A DNA stretch of 64,000 nt, taken from assembly GCA_039975755.1 (NCBI GenBank), contig JBDWGM010000066.1, positions 1-64,000 of the forward strand. Reading direction: 5' to 3'. Below are positions 9,211 through 18,309 of the stretch, piece after piece. The stretch's first letter is position 1, and the number at the start of each line of letters is the position of its first letter. This DNA is from JABSSA01 sp039975755 (GTDB taxonomy: Bacteria > Pseudomonadota > Alphaproteobacteria > Rhodobacterales > Rhodobacteraceae). Made by a program: the position numbers and the translations under genes. Under the pieces are notes generated by a model. The model was not told the origin of the DNA and did no database searches. It saw only the letters and a program-made list of their open reading frames with translations.

Positions 9211-10013
9211 GCGGCGACCTTGTATTGCGCAGCTTTCCAGAAGAGGCGATCAAAGTTGGCTTGTGTCGCGGCTGCGAATTCAGCGTATTCCAATCCAAAC
9301 ACCTCGGCCCCTTTTTGCGCGGTATGCGCGGTATAGGCGGGTTCATTGCGTTTGCCGCGATAGGGCGGCGGCGCAAGGTAGGGGGAATCCGTTTCGACCA
9401 AGATGCGATCCAGTGGCGCGGATTTAAAGATATCGCGCAATTCCTGACTTTTTGGAAAAGCTGCGATGCCCGACATTGACAGGTAAAACCCAAGGTCCAA
9501 TGCCGCACGCGCCAACTCAGCGCTGGAGGAAAAGCAATGCAGAACACAAGAATAGGCACCGTTCTTATATTCGTCGGTCAGTATCTGTGCCATGTCGTCA
9601 TCTGCTGCGCGCGCGTGAATGATCAACGGCAGATTGGTTTCGCGTGCCGCAGCGATATGAATGCGTAGGCTGTCTTGTTGGGCTTTGGCGCTTTCGACGG
9701 TATAGTGGTAATCCAAACCGGTTTCGCCAATGCCGACAAATTTTGGGTGTTGAGCCAAAGACACCAACTGTTCCACAGTGGCCATTGGTTCGTCGGCGAC
9801 ACTCATGGGATGTGTGCCTGCGGCGTAAAAGATGGGCGCGTAAGCATCTGCAAGGGCGCGAACTTGCGGCTCCAGACGTAATCGCGTGCAGATTGACACC
9901 ATGCGCGTCACACCGACATCGCGGGCACGCGCAACAACATCGTCCAATTCACCTTCAAAATCGGGAAAGTCGAGATGGCAATGACTGTCAGTAATCTGAG
10001 GTTGTGAATTCAT
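9207..10013 (-). CDS. tatD: TatD family metal-dependent DNase
   Basis: 268 residues, normal length. The N-terminal SHCHLDF holds the first metal histidines, GIGETGLDYH the conserved glutamate, and ETDSPYLAPPPYRG the C-terminal metal aspartate signature. TatD proteins are cytoplasmic TIM-barrel 3'-5' exonucleases linked to DNA repair and turnover. It overlaps holB by four bases and the MBL gene by four bases, so translation is probably coupled. Confidence 0.92.
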   Translation of the reverse strand: MNSQPQITDSHCHLDFPDFEGELDDVVARARDVGVTRMVSICTRLRLEPQVRALADAYAPIFYAAGTHPMSVADEPMATVEQLVSLAQHPKFVGIGETGLDYHYTVESAKAQQDSLRIHIAAARETNLPLIIHARAADDDMAQILTDEYKNGAYSCVLHCFSSSAELARAALDLGFYLSMSGIAAFPKSQELRDIFKSAPLDRILVETDSPYLAPPPYRGKRNEPAYTAHTAQKGAEVFGLEYAEFAAATQANFDRLFWKAAQYKVAA

Positions 10014-11128
10014 GCGTTGGCCGTTTCCTGCAACTTAAATAGCGTATCGAGTACCAGCGCACCGGGGTCAAGATTGACCGCTCGCCCATGTCTTGCCCGT
10101 GCCAATGCAGAATAAGACACATCGGCCCAAGCTTGCGCGGCATTTAAATGCGGTGAGAGCCGAGCAAATGTTTCTGCCTCTCCCGGGGATGCTTCTGGTT
10201 GGGGGGGATGTCCGCTTGCCCCAGTCCGGGCAAGACGCGCCAAAGCAATTTCCAGCAACGTGTAAAGCAAATCCAACTGTGTGCTCGCACCTCGTGCACC
10301 CATCCGCTCTGCCAAAGATAGGGCGCGCGCACGATCCAGACGGGGCAGGGTGCTCAGCAACATGACAAGCTCTGAGTAGAGTGCCAGCCCTTCTTGTTCG
10401 ATCAAACGAATTGCCGTTCCAACTGATCCATCGGCCAGTACCGACAAAGCTTCGGCATTTTCTCCGACATCGATGTCTGCCTGTGACAGGGCCTGGGCCA
10501 TGTCGTCGGGTCCAAGTGCGGACAAACGCAAGGTGCGGCAGCGTGATCGGATCGTTGGCAACAAACGTGAAGGTTGGTGAGAGATCAGTAAAAGCGTGGC
10601 GCGTTCGGGCGGTTCTTCGAGCATTTTTAACAACGCATTGGCGGCATTCACGTTCATTTCGTCAGCGGCATCGATAATGACAACACGTCGTCCACCCTCT
10701 GCAGCAGACAGCTGAAAGAAACTGGATAGTTTACGAATATCATCGACCACGATCTGTTCACGCAATCGGCCTTTATCGTTCGCCGTACGTTTGACCGACA
10801 TCAGCCCAGCTTCGGAACCCGCTGCAATGCGCCGGGAAATTGGGTGGTCGTCTGGAACGTTTAAAGATGTCGGCGCTTGTGGCGCGCCGAACATGTCGTC
10901 ATCTGCCACGTCTGGGTTTGCCAGCAAAAATCGCGCGATCTGCCACGCCAAAGTTGCCTTGCCCGTCCCATGAGGACCGGTTAGCAACCATGCGTGATGC
11001 AAACGCCCAGTGTTGAATGCGGACATAAACGCAGATTCCGCTTGCGATTGGCCAAACAAAATCTGCGTCTCGCGAGGGTGCGGTGCCCCGGCGATGCAGT
11101 CAGGTTCTTGAATTTCCGTCTCGGCCAT
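10010..11128 (-). CDS. holB: DNA polymerase III delta' subunit
   Basis: 372 residues. AAA+ clamp-loader subunit: the degenerate P-loop GPHGTGKATLAW sits near residue 51, the region VVIIDAADEMN is the Walker B segment, and NALLKMLEEPPERATLLLISHQPSRLLPTIRSRC is the highly conserved sensor/SRC stretch of clamp loaders. It works in the cytoplasm as part of the complex that loads the beta clamp. It lies between tmk (152-base gap) and tatD (4-base overlap). Confidence 0.93.
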   Translation of the reverse strand: MAETEIQEPDCIAGAPHPRETQILFGQSQAESAFMSAFNTGRLHHAWLLTGPHGTGKATLAWQIARFLLANPDVADDDMFGAPQAPTSLNVPDDHPISRRIAAGSEAGLMSVKRTANDKGRLREQIVVDDIRKLSSFFQLSAAEGGRRVVIIDAADEMNVNAANALLKMLEEPPERATLLLISHQPSRLLPTIRSRCRTLRLSALGPDDMAQALSQADIDVGENAEALSVLADGSVGTAIRLIEQEGLALYSELVMLLSTLPRLDRARALSLAERMGARGASTQLDLLYTLLEIALARLARTGASGHPPQPEASPGEAETFARLSPHLNAAQAWADVSYSALARARHGRAVNLDPGALVLDTLFKLQETANA

Positions 11129-11280
11129 AAAAGGGGTGTATCAGGCCAATCCCAAGGTGCAATGGGTTTGGGCATTATCTGACGTCTCTCAATTGATAAC
11201 CATAATGTTACAGAGCGATCGATGCGGAAATGTTGTCCGGCCAGTTGGCGGTCTTGACGAAGCGTCAGTCGAACAGTCGT

Positions 11281-11913
11281 TTACGCATCCGCCAAGTGGG
11301 CCGCGACCGTGGCGCGGACTTGTTTTTGCACATCGTCGATCTGTTGATCGCCATTGATGACACGGAAACGATTTGGACTTGCTTTAGCTAGGTCAAGGAA
11401 ACCCGCCCGCATCTTGCGTTGCATATCCAAGCCCATGCCTTCAAAGCGTTCTTCGGTACCTTGCCGCCCCAATGCGCGAGTAAGGCCAGTTTCGGGATCC
11501 ATATCGATCAGAATGGTCAGGTCAGGTTCGCGACCAATCATCAAGTCGTGCAAGACGTCCACTTTGGCGCGTAGATCGCCGCGCGAAAGCCCCTGATACA
11601 ATCGCGTGCTGTCTGCAAAACGATCACAAATGACGATGTTTCCGGCTTGCAGCGATGGGTCAATCAACCGTTCAAGATGATCCCGGCGCGAAGCTGTAAA
11701 CAACAGCAACTCGGTTTCTGCGGACCAGCGATCCGGATCACCTTGCAACACCAATGCACGTATTTCTTCAGCGCCCGGAGAGCCGCCGGGTTCTCGTGTC
11801 AGGACGACGTCTTGCCCCTGTTCCACCAAATGATCGCGCAGCATCCGGGCCTGTGTGGATTTTCCAGACCCGTCAATACCTTCGAAGCTGATGAAAACGC
11901 CTTTGGACGTCAC
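11281..11913 (-). CDS. tmk: Thymidylate kinase
   Basis: 210 residues, standard length. P-loop FEGIDGSGKSTQ at the N-terminus, the TREPGGSPGAEEIR segment that binds dTMP, DRFADSTRLYQG (DR(Y/F) motif) and the LID region LTRALGRQGTEERFE. It phosphorylates dTMP to dTDP. The start overlaps the stop of the upstream carboxypeptidase gene by four bases. Confidence 0.96.
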   Translation of the reverse strand: MTSKGVFISFEGIDGSGKSTQARMLRDHLVEQGQDVVLTREPGGSPGAEEIRALVLQGDPDRWSAETELLLFTASRRDHLERLIDPSLQAGNIVICDRFADSTRLYQGLSRGDLRAKVDVLHDLMIGREPDLTILIDMDPETGLTRALGRQGTEERFEGMGLDMQRKMRAGFLDLAKASPNRFRVINGDQQIDDVQKQVRATVAAHLADA

Positions 11914-13073
11914 GAATCCGTTGCCGGTGGTTGAGAGATTTGTTCGATCAGAATTTTGGCCGCGGTCGTCATACGTGCCATGAAACCACCAAATGCTACA
12001 TCCGTTTCGGCAACAAGAGGAAAGCGTTTTTCTTCTAAACCTTCGGGCCGGATCACCAATTCGCCAAGTTCTTGCCCTGCTTTGACAGGAGCTTGGAATG
12101 GGCCGGAGTAAACGATTTCGGCGTCAATTTTGTCACCAGCCAAAACGGGCAACAGCAACGAAATATCTTCGGCAGGAACCAAGCCAACTGTCGGCGCTTC
12201 GCCCATCCAGACATCTGCGCTGGTCAAACGTTGGCCTTTTTTCACGATCGGTCTTTCCGCAAATTGACGGAAGGCCCAATTGACAAGCGCTTCGGATTCT
12301 TGTGCGCGTTGTTCGGTTGTCTGCATTCCCGACATGACGAAAATAACCCGTCGGTCGCCCTGTTTGGCTGACCCGGTCAATCCATATCCTGCTTCTTGCG
12401 TATGCCCTGTTTTCAAACCATCGGCACCAATATTCAGGCGCAACAACGGATTGCGATTGCGCGTGTTGGCTGGCGCGCGACCGTCAAAGGCAAATTCGGT
12501 TTCTGCAAACAATGGGTAAAACTCAGGAAAATCGGCGATCAAACGATGAGCCAGCAATCCCAAATCCCGCATCGACATGCGATGTCCGGCCTGAGGCCAT
12601 CCATTGGAATTTGAGAATGTCGAATTTGTCAGGCCCATTTTCTGACCGCGCTGCGTCATAAGGCGTGCAAATCCGGCTTCGGTACCGTCTGGGCTAAGGG
12701 CTTCGGCCAAAACGACACATGCGTCATTGCCCGACAAGACCACGATCCCGCGCACAAGATCTTCGACCCGAACACGATCTTGAGTGTTTAGAAACATGGT
12801 AGAGCCTTTATAGCTCATGGCATGCGTCGACACAGGTAGCTTTTCGTCTAAGGACAAACGTCCATCGCGGATCGCCTCGAACACCATATAAAGCGTCATG
12901 AGCTTGGACATGGACGCCGGTGGCAAAGGCTGATCCGCGTTTTTTGACAACAGAACTGTGCCCGTAGTCTGATCAATAACATATGCTGCTTTTGCGCGCG
13001 TTTCAAAAGCGGCAGTGGGCAAGGCAAACGAAACGGCAATGCAAAATGCAAGGGTCAGACGCAACACGGGCAA
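11910..13073 (-). CDS. D-alanyl-D-alanine carboxypeptidase (PBP5/6 type)
   Basis: 387 residues with a signal peptide ending near residue 22 (PTAAFE). The three active-site motifs of the low-molecular-weight PBPs are visible: SMSK (SxxK, about residue 54), SGN (about residue 114) and KTG in LKTGHTQEAGYGLTG. The C-terminal beta domain follows, ending in a possible amphipathic membrane anchor (FMARMTTAAKILIEQI). It trims the terminal D-Ala of peptidoglycan stem peptides in the periplasm. It follows the SPOR protein by six bases. Confidence 0.93.
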   Translation of the reverse strand: MPVLRLTLAFCIAVSFALPTAAFETRAKAAYVIDQTTGTVLLSKNADQPLPPASMSKLMTLYMVFEAIRDGRLSLDEKLPVSTHAMSYKGSTMFLNTQDRVRVEDLVRGIVVLSGNDACVVLAEALSPDGTEAGFARLMTQRGQKMGLTNSTFSNSNGWPQAGHRMSMRDLGLLAHRLIADFPEFYPLFAETEFAFDGRAPANTRNRNPLLRLNIGADGLKTGHTQEAGYGLTGSAKQGDRRVIFVMSGMQTTEQRAQESEALVNWAFRQFAERPIVKKGQRLTSADVWMGEAPTVGLVPAEDISLLLPVLAGDKIDAEIVYSGPFQAPVKAGQELGELVIRPEGLEEKRFPLVAETDVAFGGFMARMTTAAKILIEQISQPPATDS

Positions 13074-13079
13074 GGCTCC

Positions 13080-14066
13080 TTAGTTTGTAACAGCGTAAGC
13101 GTCTGCATAGCCTTGCTGCTTAAGCGTTGACTGAAGCTGACGCCGTTCTTTCAATGTTTGCACGGGGCCGGCCAGAACGCGCCAGAAGGTTTGGTTGTCA
13201 CGTTCGAATTCCTGGACCGTCGGAGCGATTCCTGCCCCTTGCAGCACTTCAGAAGATCGTATCGCATTTTCCTCCAGAGAGAAGGTCCCGACTTGTAGGT
13301 AAGGCTTACGTATGCCGTTTCTGGCAGGTTTTGGCTCATCTGTGATCACTGCGGCGGCCACCGTCGCATCTTCGGGAAGGGCGTCTGGCAATGTGGCATC
13401 GATTGGGGCAGCCGCGTCCAAAGCCGTTTCAGTTATTTCTTCGACCGCCTCTTGTGCGACCTCCTGTGCAGGTTCTGTCGCATCAATGGCTGCGGCTGCG
13501 GCTGCAATCGGATCAAGCGAGACAGTCTCAACTTCGGCCGGCTCTTCGATCAATTCCGCTTCGACGGGTTGTTCGATCGGTTGCTCAATTGGAACCGCTT
13601 CTTTGCGCAAAGCAACAACTTCAACTTGCGTCGGTGATCCGGCAAGCATGCCAAGAGCGTCCGCGGCATCCGAAGACATGCGCAAGCGCGGACCTGGCAA
13701 ATCGCGTTCGTGGCGGAACAACGCGCCAACCACATGTTTGCCGTTGCTATTGTTGCGGATCAAAACGCGCTCAGGTTCTTTGACGTCAGGGTGTGACACC
13801 CAAACCCCACCCAAAGACGGGCGTCCGTCCCAAAGACTGGCTTCCGTCAAATAAAAGACGTCAGGAGATTCGATGTCGCGTTCGATGGATGCAGTATTTG
13901 GTGCTGCACGCGCGACGACTTCTTCGCCGCCCTCTTTAGGTTCAGATGCGTTGCCGAGGTTGAATCCGCCCGTTTCGCTGCACGCACCCAGCACAAATGC
14001 GGCTGCTGTGACGGTGGAAACCAAACGGAATCGTGGTGTAATTATCGATGATTTTAAGCTGCTCAT
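13080..14066 (-). CDS. SPOR-domain lipoprotein
   Basis: About 328 residues from the chosen ATG. The n-region SSLKSSIITPRFR is followed by a hydrophobic core and a lipobox (FVLGAC), so it is probably a lipoprotein. The middle is low-complexity, rich in Glu, Pro and Ala, with short repeats such as PIEQPIEQPVEAE. The C-terminal ~75 residues (YLQVGTFSLEENAIRSSEVL... onward) are the SPOR fold, which binds denuded glycan strands at division sites; a D-Ala carboxypeptidase gene directly downstream fits. ATG 14066 has AAGGG upstream and gives a clean lipoprotein signal; in-frame ATGs at 14084 and 14159 would add 6 or 31 residues. Confidence 0.8.
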   Translation of the reverse strand: MSSLKSSIITPRFRLVSTVTAAAFVLGACSETGGFNLGNASEPKEGGEEVVARAAPNTASIERDIESPDVFYLTEASLWDGRPSLGGVWVSHPDVKEPERVLIRNNSNGKHVVGALFRHERDLPGPRLRMSSDAADALGMLAGSPTQVEVVALRKEAVPIEQPIEQPVEAELIEEPAEVETVSLDPIAAAAAAIDATEPAQEVAQEAVEEITETALDAAAPIDATLPDALPEDATVAAAVITDEPKPARNGIRKPYLQVGTFSLEENAIRSSEVLQGAGIAPTVQEFERDNQTFWRVLAGPVQTLKERRQLQSTLKQQGYADAYAVTN

Positions 14067-14270
14067 TGCCCATGCCCTTGTCATATCGCCTGTTTGCGCT
14101 TGGTGCGCGTTGCCAACTTTGGTGTGGCATTTTTGCCCGGACTTCCGGGGTGTAAACACAGAATAGCGTGAAAAATCCCATCTGGAAAGGACGCAACGAA
14201 TCTATGCGCGAAATTAACGCAAATGAGATGATTGCAGAATCGCCAAAGCCTGCCTAATCAGTGCCGACAC

Positions 14271-14360
14271 GGAGGTTTGGCAGAGTGGTCGAATGCGGCG
14301 GTCTTGAAAACCGTTGGGCGTGAGAGCGTCCCGTGGGTTCGAATCCCACAGCCTCCGCCA
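14271..14360 (+). tRNA. tRNA-Ser (anticodon UGA)
   Basis: A 90-base class II tRNA with the CCA encoded. The seven-base acceptor stem pairs GGAGGTT (14271-14277) with AGCCTCC (14350-14356); discriminator G and CCA follow. The anticodon loop is CTTGAAA with TGA at 14305-14307. There is a long variable arm (TTGGGCGTGAGAGCGTCCC region) and a T loop GTTCGAATC. It reads UCA and wobble serine codons. A probable acquired segment starts just downstream. Confidence 0.98.
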
Positions 14361-14540
14361 CTTGCCATCTTGCACATTTAGACAGGTCGCTCAGGGCGGT
14401 TGAAGTTGAGTGTATGAGACCTGCGATCTAATCGTTACGTTTTCCAAATATTACTTGCGCCGTGATCGCGCCTGTAGAGACCAACATAGATTTGCAATAC
14501 ATGGTTGGTGCCGGTGTTGGCACTCTTGAGGGATACGTGA

Positions 14541-17063
14541 ATGCTGTTTGCGTTACAACAATGCGAAAAATTTGGCGTCACACCTGCGGACGTGATGAAG
14601 ACCCATTTCATCCTGACAGAACGAGACACTGAAAATGTTGACGGGTTTTCCGAAGTGTCGTTCAAGACACCAAGCAACAAGACGATGTTCCTGCGCACTG
14701 CAGAATTTGTTGATGCGGCTGTCGCCACGCACTCGGACACCGCACTAACCGTCGTGTTTGTCGGTCTTGGCGTCGATCAGAATGGGCACATTGTAACCGA
14801 GGAGACATTGTCGAAAATGTTGTTCCAAACGGGCGATATCGATGCCATCGCCCATGATCTGAGCTATTGTGCGGGCCGCTACAATTTTTTCATTTTTTCA
14901 GCGGCAGAGTCGCGCGGTTATTGCGATCCGAACGGTTTGTTGGGGTTCACCTATAATACGGACACAGGAACAATTGCTTCTGCGCTTACGTTGTGTTTTG
15001 AAGGCGCACTTGTGGAAGAAACGGCCTATCCCAAAGAGTATCGCGAGGCATTTGGCTACACACGCGATGCTCGTGTCAAGCGCTTGTGCCCGAACCATTT
15101 TCTTGATCTCGCGACCCACACGCAGATCCGCCATTGGCCCAGAGACAGCTTGGATCTTGTCGCGGCGGGCGATGAGGATGGCTTTGCCGAAAAGACACAG
15201 GGCTTTATCGAACGGCACCAACAGGTGATCGCGGCATTGTCTGCCCATAGCAGCCCTGCAATCTTGCCGTTGACAGGGGGACAGGACAGCCGTATTCTGC
15301 TTGCCTGTGCGAAACCGGTTCTTGACGATATTGACGTGTTGTTTACGCACACCCACAATTGGGCGTCTCGTGAAGATGCCCTCGTCGGCAAAATGCTCGC
15401 CCACGCAGAGAACCGCCCGCTGGACGTCTATGATGTCCTCGAAGAGGATGAGGTGGGGGATGATGATGACGCAATAAAAGATCTGTTTGCCCGTCATTTG
15501 ATCGCGAGAGGGGATACGGCGTCTTTTGAGCTTCCCGATACGGTTGGCGACAAAATCGAAACCTGGCGATTGAAATGTATTCACCTACCGCCGAAAGGCG
15601 GGATACTCATGCGGGGTCATGTCACGGATTTGAGCAAGGCTGTCTTATACTATCGCGCGGCAAAGATCGCCGCGAAAGGGAAAGCCATACCGCGTTTTGT
15701 CGGTTTGCGTCGCATGATGATCGTCCCTGAGGACATCAGCGAGCGCAACGAATTCGCACCAATTGCAACAGAATCATATGACGCTTGGGTTGCTGGAATG
15801 GTGCCTGGTATGAGAGAGCGGGTTATTGATTTTGTCGGGATTGAGCAATATCGGCCCTATTCTCTGAGCGGCAGCTTCCACAGTTCTTACCGAAATTTTT
15901 TTATATGCCCGGGTAATGACCGGCGGTGTATCGAACTGGCGGCTGCACTTCCTCCAATCGATCGAATGAACGGTAAAATGAACGCGTTGATCGCGAAAAA
16001 GGTTGCTCCGGAGTTTTCAGAAATCCCATTCAGGAGCACGCTGAAATCCTGGCCAATTGAGCAAAAAAAAGCATTGGCCGAAGCCATCGACAACGCAGAG
16101 TCGGTTGCACAATTGCCATCCCGTGAAAGATCGATAGGCCCGACCCGTGAGATTGAGGCTTTGACCCCGATTAATACGCCACTACGGCCGTTGAAAATCC
16201 GGAAATCGCAAGTGTGGATCAAAGATGAGACTTGCCAACTCGGAGGTGCATTCAAATTACGCGGCCCGTCTCATTTTCTAGATCTGTATGGCAATAAAGG
16301 CGACATCATAACCTCTGCGTCCAGTGGCAATCATGCGATAGGGTTGTCATTGGCCGGATTGGCCCGCGGGCTGGAGGTTCGGATCTTCGTACCCGAGAAT
16401 ACGCCCCCTGCGAAGCTGGCTAAGATAGCCGCGGCAGGCGGTCGGATTACAAAAGTAGCTGGCGATTATGAGGCTGCATTGACCACCGCTGAAGCGTTTG
16501 CGGAGAAGGAAGGGGCTCTATTCGTGCCAAGTTACGATCATTCGGACGTTGTGGCGGGCAATCAGTCGATGTTCCGTGAAATTTGCGACAGCCTCGGCGA
16601 AGATCCCAAAACACTCTACGTCCCGGTCGGCGGTGGCGGCGCATTGAGTGGGGCTTTGCGTCAGTTCGAGGGACGGCCGACACGGGTCATCGGCGTAGAA
16701 ATCGAGGATTTAAGCCGCGTGGAGAAAATTGTTTTTGGCGGCAGATCCGAGGTGGCGCCACCTGCTGAACCATTGCCCCCTTCGACAGAAGGGATCGCGA
16801 TCCGAACGCTGGGAGCATACCCAGCACAGCTTATCCGTGACGCTGACAACCTGAGTATCGAACAGGTTTCGGTTGCCGAGTTGCAAGCAACGGGACGCCT
16901 GCTGTGGGAAACCTTTGGAATGCGCGCTGAATTGGGGGCATGCGCCGCAGTGGCCGCCGCCCTGCGCGTTACGCATCCGGCGGCGTCGGGAACAGTTGTT
17001 GCAATCGTGACGGGTGGAAATATCTCGGTCGAGGATCACGAAGCACATGTATTGGGAAAATGA
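14541..17063 (+). CDS. Fusion: asparagine-synthase-like ATPase domain + threonine-dehydratase-like PLP domain
   Basis: 840 residues, two unrelated enzyme folds in one frame. Residues 1 to about 500 resemble asparagine synthase/beta-lactam-synthetase adenylating domains: the pyrophosphate loop PLTGGQDSR is at 243-251. The glutaminase nucleophile cysteine that normally follows the start Met is absent, so glutamine is not an obvious nitrogen donor. Residues about 525-840 are a fold-type II PLP enzyme: GGAFKLRGP with Schiff-base lysine K572, SASSGNHAIGLSL, and the phosphate-binding loop GGGGALSG, as in threonine dehydratase and serine racemase. GAGG lies 9 bases before the ATG. A plausible reading is a PLP domain that makes or consumes an amino acid for an ATP-driven amide or lactam bond; this is inference. 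The sulfotransferase gene follows by 136 bases. Confidence 0.8.
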   Translation: MLFALQQCEKFGVTPADVMKTHFILTERDTENVDGFSEVSFKTPSNKTMFLRTAEFVDAAVATHSDTALTVVFVGLGVDQNGHIVTEETLSKMLFQTGDIDAIAHDLSYCAGRYNFFIFSAAESRGYCDPNGLLGFTYNTDTGTIASALTLCFEGALVEETAYPKEYREAFGYTRDARVKRLCPNHFLDLATHTQIRHWPRDSLDLVAAGDEDGFAEKTQGFIERHQQVIAALSAHSSPAILPLTGGQDSRILLACAKPVLDDIDVLFTHTHNWASREDALVGKMLAHAENRPLDVYDVLEEDEVGDDDDAIKDLFARHLIARGDTASFELPDTVGDKIETWRLKCIHLPPKGGILMRGHVTDLSKAVLYYRAAKIAAKGKAIPRFVGLRRMMIVPEDISERNEFAPIATESYDAWVAGMVPGMRERVIDFVGIEQYRPYSLSGSFHSSYRNFFICPGNDRRCIELAAALPPIDRMNGKMNALIAKKVAPEFSEIPFRSTLKSWPIEQKKALAEAIDNAESVAQLPSRERSIGPTREIEALTPINTPLRPLKIRKSQVWIKDETCQLGGAFKLRGPSHFLDLYGNKGDIITSASSGNHAIGLSLAGLARGLEVRIFVPENTPPAKLAKIAAAGGRITKVAGDYEAALTTAEAFAEKEGALFVPSYDHSDVVAGNQSMFREICDSLGEDPKTLYVPVGGGGALSGALRQFEGRPTRVIGVEIEDLSRVEKIVFGGRSEVAPPAEPLPPSTEGIAIRTLGAYPAQLIRDADNLSIEQVSVAELQATGRLLWETFGMRAELGACAAVAAALRVTHPAASGTVVAIVTGGNISVEDHEAHVLGK

Positions 17064-17199
17064 GAGCCCTTTACGGGACCAGTTGCCCGGTCCTGACAAA
17101 GATACGCGTGCGCAATGTGGTCCGATAAATCAAATCGAATACCGGGCGACAGATGAAAGATGTTTGAATATTTGCTCCGTTTCATAAGGGGATAAAGAA

Positions 17200-18213
17200 A
17201 TGCCACTATGGCTTCACATTGGTTCACCTAAAACAGGATCTTCAGCGTTACAGATTTTTTTACAAAAAAATCAGAGTATTCTTGGTGAAAATGGATTTCA
17301 GTATGTAACGCCCCGCAAGAATATGGCTTCCTCCAATCAGTTGGCTGCGGCAATTCGTGGCCGACGCGGCTTGAATCCTTCTGATGTTGCGAAAAAGATA
17401 TTTCGCCGATTTGAGCAAAATTCTCAAAGCGATTTTATTCTTTCGAGCGAAGAGCTTTTTCTATCCCCCGCGAAGAGTTTACGCAATGTCCTTGCGCCTC
17501 ATATTGACCGAGGTGTTTTAGAAATAAATATCGTTCTTTATCTTCGTCGCCAAGATTTATTCATGGAATCCTTTTTCTCACAGCGCCGAAAAACTGGGCT
17601 ATTTTCTGGTGAAATTTCAGAGTTTGTTGAACGTTTTAGAACGCGCGAACTTGATTACGAAACCTTGTTAGAAGAATGGCAAGTGGCGTTTCCTGAAGCG
17701 GTAATTCACTTGCGTCGTTTCGAACGGGAAAGACTGAAGAACGGCGACATCGTTGATGATTTCTTGGACGTTATTGGTATGACAAATAAGTTGGGCGATT
17801 TAGAACGCCAGAAGGATGTGAACATTCACCCTACGCGTGACATAATTAATCTAATGGATATGATCGCGAATACCAAGTCTTTCAATCCAGCCCTTATATA
17901 TCGGAAATTGGAAACCCTCGGTATTCCGGACACAGGAGCATCTCGGAGACATATGTCTGATGAGTTTCGAGAGCAAATTTTGAGTGATTACGCCGCTTCA
18001 AACAGCCGCGTTTGTCACCGTTTTTTTCCAGGTGAATCGTCTCTTTTTTCAACAAAGGCGATTGCAAAAGACAACAGGCCTGCAACAACCTTGTCGCCTG
18101 AGCTTCAAGAAGTGTTGTCTAAGATATTCATTGCTATTGGCGAACTTCATCGGAATAAACTGCACCAAGTGAAATCCTTGCCGTCCAGTTCTAAAAAACA
18201 AACGGAAAATTAG
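17200..18213 (+). CDS. Sulfotransferase-family protein
   Basis: 337 residues. The opening LHIGSPKTGSSALQIFL is the 5'-phosphosulfate loop of PAPS-dependent sulfotransferases (K and T/S bind the phosphate). A 3'-phosphate-like segment (NIVLYLRRQDLFMESFFSQ) follows around residue 110. The family transfers sulfate from PAPS to hydroxyl or amino groups of sugars, lipids or small molecules. Base composition is clearly more AT-rich than the neighbours (A/T-rich codons throughout), suggesting transfer from another source. AAGGGGATAAAGAA precedes the ATG. It may work with the fusion enzyme upstream, but that is only context. Confidence 0.8.
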   Translation: MPLWLHIGSPKTGSSALQIFLQKNQSILGENGFQYVTPRKNMASSNQLAAAIRGRRGLNPSDVAKKIFRRFEQNSQSDFILSSEELFLSPAKSLRNVLAPHIDRGVLEINIVLYLRRQDLFMESFFSQRRKTGLFSGEISEFVERFRTRELDYETLLEEWQVAFPEAVIHLRRFERERLKNGDIVDDFLDVIGMTNKLGDLERQKDVNIHPTRDIINLMDMIANTKSFNPALIYRKLETLGIPDTGASRRHMSDEFREQILSDYAASNSRVCHRFFPGESSLFSTKAIAKDNRPATTLSPELQEVLSKIFIAIGELHRNKLHQVKSLPSSSKKQTEN

Positions 18214-18309
18214 GGATCTGGTAGATTTTGTTGCACAACTCGTGGGGGGCAAATTTTGACCTTTGAGGTTGATCGTGGCTTATAGGTTCATCAAATCTCA
18301 ACTGGCGCC

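Noticed and set aside
18214..18309. Possible insertion-sequence end (TTTGTTGCACAAC stretch)
   Set aside because: There is only one such stretch, with no inverted partner, direct repeat or transposase remnant in any frame that I could defend.
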